DNA of 10,561 nt from Bacteroidales bacterium (GTDB taxonomy: Bacteria > Bacteroidota > Bacteroidia > Bacteroidales > WCHB1-69): positions 1 to 10,561 of the forward strand of contig JAEERB010000081.1 of assembly GCA_016285615.1 (NCBI GenBank). The letters are read 5' to 3'. The first letter of the stretch is position 1. Every line of letters starts with the position of its first letter. Position numbers and translations under genes: made by a program. Below the pieces are notes generated by a model that did no database searches, was not told where the DNA came from, and saw nothing but the letters and a program-made list of their open reading frames with translations. Shown here piece by piece: positions 7,227 through 10,561 of the stretch.

Positions 7227-7228
7227 TC

Positions 7229-10200
7229 TTATCTTACGATAGTTACACTTCCCACTTTTCTCTCCTTGTGGTCGGGTGCACTCATGCAGGTATAGTAAAT
7301 CACATAAGTGAACACATTGGAGGGTGAGCGTGCGCCTTTCACTGTACCGTCCCACGCCTCGTTCACGTCATCAGTGTGGAAGATCATCTTACCCCAGCGG
7401 TCGAAAATCATCAGTTCGTATGAGGCGAGCGTGTTGCTGACTTGCGGCAGGAACACATCATTTACGTCGTCCTTGTTGGGCGTAAATGCGTTGGGCACCC
7501 ATACCTCGCACGGACAGATGGGGATTGTAATGTTGGCGGTTCCTGTACATCCCTGATTATCAGCAATGACCGTATAGGTACCGTGCGTCGAAACGGTGAT
7601 ACTCTGGGAGGTCTCGCCCGTATTCCACTGGAAGTCAGCGTCAGGCACTGTCGAGTTGGCCGTGAGAGTCACATGACCTGCAGCGCAGAAGTCTTCGGCA
7701 TCCTTAGTAATGTACAGCTCGGGATTGGTGATGATGGTGATATTCACCGTATCGGTGGCGGTACAACGATGTCCACCGGGGTATTCCTCGAAAATGGTCA
7801 CGCCGTAATCACCGGTTTCGAAGACGGTAAGAGTTCGATCTGAGGTGCCGTTCGACCACTCGTAGCCGGAGCTGACAACGGTAGAATCTGTGCCCACAAC
7901 GCCAGCATCCAAAGTGACAGGGTTATACTCTTTGGAGCAGAAACTCTGGTCAGGGCCAAGGTCCACTGAAACGGAGTGAGTGTAAACATACGATGTAACG
8001 ATACTGTCGCAGCCCATACGGTTAACAAGCGTGTCAACGTAGGTGCCAGCTTCAGTGTAGATGCTGTTGCCGATGGCGTACATATCACCCACACACATGT
8101 GAACCACCGTGTCGCCATATTCGGTGCTTACAAAGCCTGGAAATTCTATTTCAAAGCGGTTGTTGGATGTGTCACACTCCATCTGCTGTCCGCCTTCTTC
8201 TGCGATGCCCGTACCAATGTCATTGATAGTGATAACAATCTTGTCGAGCGGCATAAATTGTTGCAGGTCGGCCTCAGTATATTTGAGGTGCAGCGAACGA
8301 TCGGTCTTGATTTCCAAATCCTCATCGGTAAAAGTGCGCTGATAAACAATCTGTCCCTTATATTCATCCTTGTAAATAATCAAACCGTAAGGTTTGTACA
8401 ACGCTTCAGTACCGCTGTTACCAAAGGTGATATCGATGGTGATGGAGTCGCAATGCTGTGTAAGTTTTGTTACCGTAGTGTCAATGTAGGCATTGGCGGC
8501 GGTGGCAAACATCTCGCCATCTTTGTTCAATTTGGTCTGCTGTTTGAGGAAGGCGTTGAACGGTTTTTCTCCGTTTCCAAACACATGAGTAATGTCGAAT
8601 TGATATTTGGGAATAGTCATGTCTTCATTCACATTCACCACATTATAGGGCCATTGGTTCCATACCTTACGGGCAGGTCCCCAAGCTCCAGGGGTTTTGC
8701 TCTCATAAACCTTCATTCTTCCCGTTCCCAGTCGTTGATCATATTGGTCTGTAACAATAATATCGGCATGACCATCACAATCCACATCGGCCACAATAGG
8801 ATATTCTGCCAAGGTGCCTGATGGACAAGCTTGTGGCGTACATAATTTGTTAAGTGTAGTTCCATCCAGGATAAATAATTCATTACGACCACGATAGACA
8901 ATCTCCGATTTGCCATCCTGATTAAAATCGAAAACGGTAAAGCCGGCACTTTCGGAAAATTCGGTGGTTTTGGCACGCGTGAAGATTTCCTGTATATTCT
9001 TGGCTTGCGTATTATTGGCCGTAGAAGTATAACCTTTCTTATAACGCCAAACGTGCATCATATCCATATAGCTCTCATTTCTCAACCAGTGATAACCCAG
9101 AATCCAACCGTTGGCCATCACTTCCGGGAAACCATCACCGTCGATATCGGCGGCAAACGGAATACTCAGCGAGAAAGTTTTGGGGTCACAGGTAAAATAA
9201 CCTATCAAATCGGTGGTCTGTCCGTCCCACGCATAAAAACCGATATGGTTTTGTCCGCTAGCAAAAATACCCGAACTAAAAGCGTCCTTACGGTTGCCAA
9301 TGACGCAAACGTCCACATCTCCGTCATTATCGAAGTCAAGCACAAAAGTCTGTCCGTCATACATGTCGTTATAGGGCAGTGTTGCGGTGCATTTGCGCAA
9401 CAGCTGGAAAGTGTTGCCGCTGGTGCCTGTCGGATTCGTGATATTCGCTTTATAGACACAGTTACCTGCGCAAATCTCAAGTTGATTGTCCCCATCAATG
9501 TCGGCTACGCCACAAACATGGTAGCCTTCACCCAAATGACCACCATACCAATCCGGACCTGTTTTGCTTACATTCCAGCTTCCGTGTACACAATGAGGGT
9601 CTCCAAAGCCCATACCCGTTGTTTCCATCGTTCCATTGACCAATACGGCCCCTGTAATGGAATTAAAAATAGTTCCACCACACACTAATTCTGGAATTCC
9701 ATCATTGTTGATATCGGCCAACATCGGTGAAAACATATAGTTTAGGGGCGATTGGCTTTTCCATTTGTAATCATTAGCACTGCTATTGGCTTTACTTCCA
9801 TCGTAACAATATACATATCTATCTTTGTATGTATTTCCACTTTGTTTGGCACTAATACTTTGGAGAAAAATTTCAGCCTTACCATCGCCATCCACATCTC
9901 CAATGGCGATAGTTTGTCCCATATTTTGGTAGTTCTGTGTCTTGATGGTATATTTTAACACACCTGTTTTACCATCCATAACCAATATGTCTCGGACTAT
10001 GTAACTGCCTGGAGCACTGTATCCAATATTACCCATATGTGAATTGCTTGGATCCCAAGTCCAAATCGGACACCAAACGCCTATCACTTCGGGATTACCG
10101 TCACCATCCAAATCCGCCACCATAGGAGTAGAACAACCATGCACAGAAATGCCTTGCGAACGCAAATCTTCAGATTCCCATTTCAACTTGATGTCGAAAT

Positions 10201-10345
10201 TCTTGGCAGGCGGCTTCGACGTACAATCTGATGTGTCCACATTGTCAGGCAAATCGCCAGGATTGTCGCCAGGATGTTGTGCCCACGAGAACATCGTGAG
10301 ACCCAATGTTAATCCTAAAATCAGGATATTTTTTTGCAGTTTCAT
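7229..10345 (-). CDS. secreted FG-GAP/VCBS repeat protein with T9SS type B sorting domain
   Basis: A 1038-residue exported protein. Residues 1-22 are a signal peptide (MFSWAQ end). Residues 50-550 hold eight calcium-loop repeats of FG-GAP/VCBS type beginning at 78, 150, 211, 282, 337, 400, 473 and 520 (for example DLDGDGNPE and DIDGDGFPE); the fourth, DIDGDNQLE, lacks the loop glycine. They probably fold as a beta-propeller. A KVWNQWPYNVVNVNEDMTIP stretch (560-579) is a linker I recall from related proteins. Residues 628-735 resemble a CARDB-like beta-sandwich. Ig/PKD-like modules follow at about 738-790 (GTYVDTLVNRMGCDSIVT), 793-872 and 873-943. Residues 944-1038 are the gliding-motility-associated C-terminal domain (VPNAFTPNKDDVNDVF, FDRWGKMIF, WDGT), the type B signal for T9SS export. 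So it should cross the outer membrane and be released or surface-attached; the ligand is unknown. It follows a similar gene by 29 bp. Confidence 0.93.
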   Translation of the reverse strand: MKLQKNILILGLTLGLTMFSWAQHPGDNPGDLPDNVDTSDCTSKPPAKNFDIKLKWESEDLRSQGISVHGCSTPMVADLDGDGNPEVIGVWCPIWTWDPSNSHMGNIGYSAPGSYIVRDILVMDGKTGVLKYTIKTQNYQNMGQTIAIGDVDGDGKAEIFLQSISAKQSGNTYKDRYVYCYDGSKANSSANDYKWKSQSPLNYMFSPMLADINNDGIPELVCGGTIFNSITGAVLVNGTMETTGMGFGDPHCVHGSWNVSKTGPDWYGGHLGEGYHVCGVADIDGDNQLEICAGNCVYKANITNPTGTSGNTFQLLRKCTATLPYNDMYDGQTFVLDFDNDGDVDVCVIGNRKDAFSSGIFASGQNHIGFYAWDGQTTDLIGYFTCDPKTFSLSIPFAADIDGDGFPEVMANGWILGYHWLRNESYMDMMHVWRYKKGYTSTANNTQAKNIQEIFTRAKTTEFSESAGFTVFDFNQDGKSEIVYRGRNELFILDGTTLNKLCTPQACPSGTLAEYPIVADVDCDGHADIIVTDQYDQRLGTGRMKVYESKTPGAWGPARKVWNQWPYNVVNVNEDMTIPKYQFDITHVFGNGEKPFNAFLKQQTKLNKDGEMFATAANAYIDTTVTKLTQHCDSITIDITFGNSGTEALYKPYGLIIYKDEYKGQIVYQRTFTDEDLEIKTDRSLHLKYTEADLQQFMPLDKIVITINDIGTGIAEEGGQQMECDTSNNRFEIEFPGFVSTEYGDTVVHMCVGDMYAIGNSIYTEAGTYVDTLVNRMGCDSIVTSYVYTHSVSVDLGPDQSFCSKEYNPVTLDAGVVGTDSTVVSSGYEWSNGTSDRTLTVFETGDYGVTIFEEYPGGHRCTATDTVNITIITNPELYITKDAEDFCAAGHVTLTANSTVPDADFQWNTGETSQSITVSTHGTYTVIADNQGCTGTANITIPICPCEVWVPNAFTPNKDDVNDVFLPQVSNTLASYELMIFDRWGKMIFHTDDVNEAWDGTVKGARSPSNVFTYVIYYTCMSAPDHKERKVGSVTIVR

Positions 10346-10347
10346 AT

Positions 10348-10375
10348 TTTCAACTTTCAGTTTTCAATTTTCAAT
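10348..10375 (-). repeat. 7-bp tandem repeat bridging two genes
   Basis: Read on the minus strand, four units follow each other exactly: ATTGAAA, ATTGAAA, ACTGAAA, GTTGAAA. The array begins on the last base of the upstream gene's TAA and ends two bases before the downstream ATG. It therefore makes up almost the entire spacer and supplies an A-rich leader of the sort that Bacteroidota use instead of a Shine-Dalgarno site. Confidence 0.75.
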
Positions 10376-10561
10376 TATCGTATCAGCGTGATGCTTCCGT
10401 GCTTCGAGATCTTCTCATCTGGAGCGCTCATGCAGGCGTAGGTAAATACATAGTAGTAAACGCCGTCGGCTGCCTTCTGGCCGTGGATGGTACCATCCCA
10501 CTTCTCTTCGGGATCCTCGCTCTTGAATACCGACTTGCCCCAGCGGTCATAGATGATGAAC
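10375..10561 (-). CDS. T9SS type B C-terminal domain of a second exported protein (3' end only)
   Basis: Only the last 61 codons and the stop TAA (10375-10377) are inside the window; the rest lies beyond the right edge. The residues read FIIYDRWGKSVF, then KWDGTIHGQKAADGVYYYVF, then CMSAPDEKISKHGSITLIR, which is the end of the gliding-motility-associated (type B) T9SS sorting domain. Aligned by eye without gaps to the end of the neighbouring 1038-residue protein, about 30 of 61 positions are identical, including the unusual CMSAPD segment. The two genes are probably paralogous cargo proteins in one transcription unit. What lies N-terminal to this domain cannot be seen. Confidence 0.88.
   Translation of the reverse strand, partial: FIIYDRWGKSVFKSEDPEEKWDGTIHGQKAADGVYYYVFTYACMSAPDEKISKHGSITLIR

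Noticed and set aside
7103..7228. Classical rho-independent terminators at the convergent gene ends
   Set aside because: The hairpins are real, but none is followed by a clear run of T on the relevant strand, so I list them as repeats with a possible terminator role.
7065..7228. A decayed fabZ fragment after lpxC
   Set aside because: In this short repeat-rich spacer I see no trace of a FabZ motif such as HFP or a PG.l..E helix in any frame.
7976..9688. Long plus-strand open frames (281 and 227 codons) opposite the FG-GAP gene
   Set aside because: The minus-strand gene is continuous with repeats and a sorting domain; the plus-strand frames have no domain and no promoter.

Overview
The window looks like a chromosomal segment from a member of the Bacteroidota, probably Bacteroidales. 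Four things point there: a MoxR/DUF58/BatA (aerotolerance-type) gene cluster; lpxD and lpxC as neighbours; two C-terminal type B sorting domains of the type IX secretion system (T9SS); and promoter-like boxes of the form TAnnTTTG, the -7 element of this phylum. I cannot name the species.

Layout from left to right. Positions 1-4866, minus strand: a five-gene cluster transcribed moxR -> DUF58 protein -> BatD-like membrane protein -> batA -> M16 zinc peptidase, the last one cut by the window edge. Gaps are 38 bp, a one-base TAATG overlap, about 24 bp and 26 bp, so one operon is likely. Positions 4867-5124: a divergent AT-rich promoter region with a good -7 box on each strand. Positions 5125-7064, plus strand: lpxD and lpxC, two bases apart, for early lipid A synthesis. 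Positions 7065-7228: a convergent intergenic region packed with repeats, namely a GTTGAA tandem array, two hairpins and a perfect 34-bp palindrome. Positions 7229-10345, minus strand: a 1038-residue secreted protein with eight FG-GAP/VCBS-type calcium loops and a T9SS type B C-terminal domain. Positions 10375-10561, minus strand: the last 61 codons of a second T9SS type B protein directly upstream, joined by a 7-bp tandem repeat.

How the genes fit together. MoxR-type AAA+ ATPases are thought to act as chaperones on von Willebrand A (VWA) proteins; here the partners would be the DUF58 protein and membrane-anchored BatA, with the BatD-like protein as a membrane partner. The M16 peptidase would work in the periplasm. 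LpxD and LpxC build the lipid A precursor, so the divergent region joins two envelope-related units. The right-hand genes encode cargo for surface display or secretion through T9SS.

Main oddities: LpxC stops at the end of its deacetylase domain, whereas in most Bacteroidota it is fused to FabZ, and lpxA does not follow. The Bat cluster goes from batA straight into an M16 peptidase gene with no batB-batE. The repeat-rich spacer begins where fabZ would be expected. I see no clearly undescribed system; these rearrangements and repeats are the parts most worth following up.
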